DNA from: Acidovorax sp. GW101-3H11
GTDB taxonomy: Bacteria > Pseudomonadota > Gammaproteobacteria > Burkholderiales > Burkholderiaceae_C
Length of the DNA: 33,701 bases
Direction: 5' to 3'
Assembly: GCF_001633105.1 (NCBI RefSeq)
Contig: NZ_LUKZ01000033.1
Coordinates: 32,148 to 65,848 of the forward strand
Positions 33,662 to 33,701 of the stretch are shown here, in pieces. Numbering within the stretch: the first letter of the stretch is position 1; each line of letters begins with the position of its first letter. A program made the translations under genes and the position numbers. The notes under the pieces were generated by a model that was given only the letters and a program-made list of their open reading frames with translations, searched no databases and had not been told where the DNA came from.

Positions 33662-33701
33662 CCCCAGTCTGCGACCCCTGCGCTGCGCTACGGGGCAAAC
33701 C

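Noticed and set aside
1..33701. CRISPR array
   Set aside because: No regularly spaced direct repeats; the repeats present are isolated palindromic elements or in-frame protein repeats.

Overview
The window looks like a chromosomal segment of a high-GC betaproteobacterium of the Comamonadaceae (Acidovorax-like). This rests on protein style, codon use, a urea ABC transporter plus urease locus of the type seen in that family, and short dispersed repeats I associate with it. No database search was possible, so the genus is an inference.

Positions 1 to about 11,130 are accessory DNA. In order they hold: an XRE/ImmA-IrrE metallopeptidase regulator with an operon partner, a small coiled-coil protein, a RepA/AAA-type ATPase with a duplicated N-terminal segment, a small XRE regulator, a DUF1643 protein, an 85-residue protein coupled to a P4-type tyrosine integrase, two extracytoplasmic cysteine-rich proteins (one built of three 23-residue repeats), a DUF925-type nucleotidyltransferase-like protein, and a HEPN-motif protein resembling ApeA-type phage defence proteins. 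This block ends against the 3' end of a tRNA-Ser(UGA) gene at 11,139-11,226, a typical island integration site. The other island end was not found in the window.

Positions 11,246-17,207 (minus strand) are a urease operon: ureA, ureJ (HupE-type Ni permease), ureB, ureC, a GNAT acetyltransferase, ureE with a His-rich tail, ureF and ureG. ureD is missing.

Divergent from ureA (17,358-22,051) are a very large protein fusing an NCS1-type nucleobase/allantoin-family permease, a cysteine cluster, a histidine kinase and a receiver domain, and a translationally coupled LuxR-type response regulator. Next come a DUF3334 (CheX-like) protein, a DUF917 protein, a PAS-GGDEF diguanylate cyclase, and a two-subunit Mo-hydroxylase whose large subunit has a Tat signal (25,346-28,101).

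Positions 28,449-33,428 (plus strand) are urtA-urtB-urtC-urtD for high-affinity urea uptake, with a terminator-like hairpin between urtA and urtB. urtE is not in the window; after urtD there are only dispersed repeats. Read together, the right two thirds is a urea-nitrogen locus (uptake, hydrolysis, nickel supply) with a transporter-sensor two-component system placed next to ureA. That fusion, its cysteine module, and a degenerate 37-bp element at three points of the locus are the observations most worth following up.
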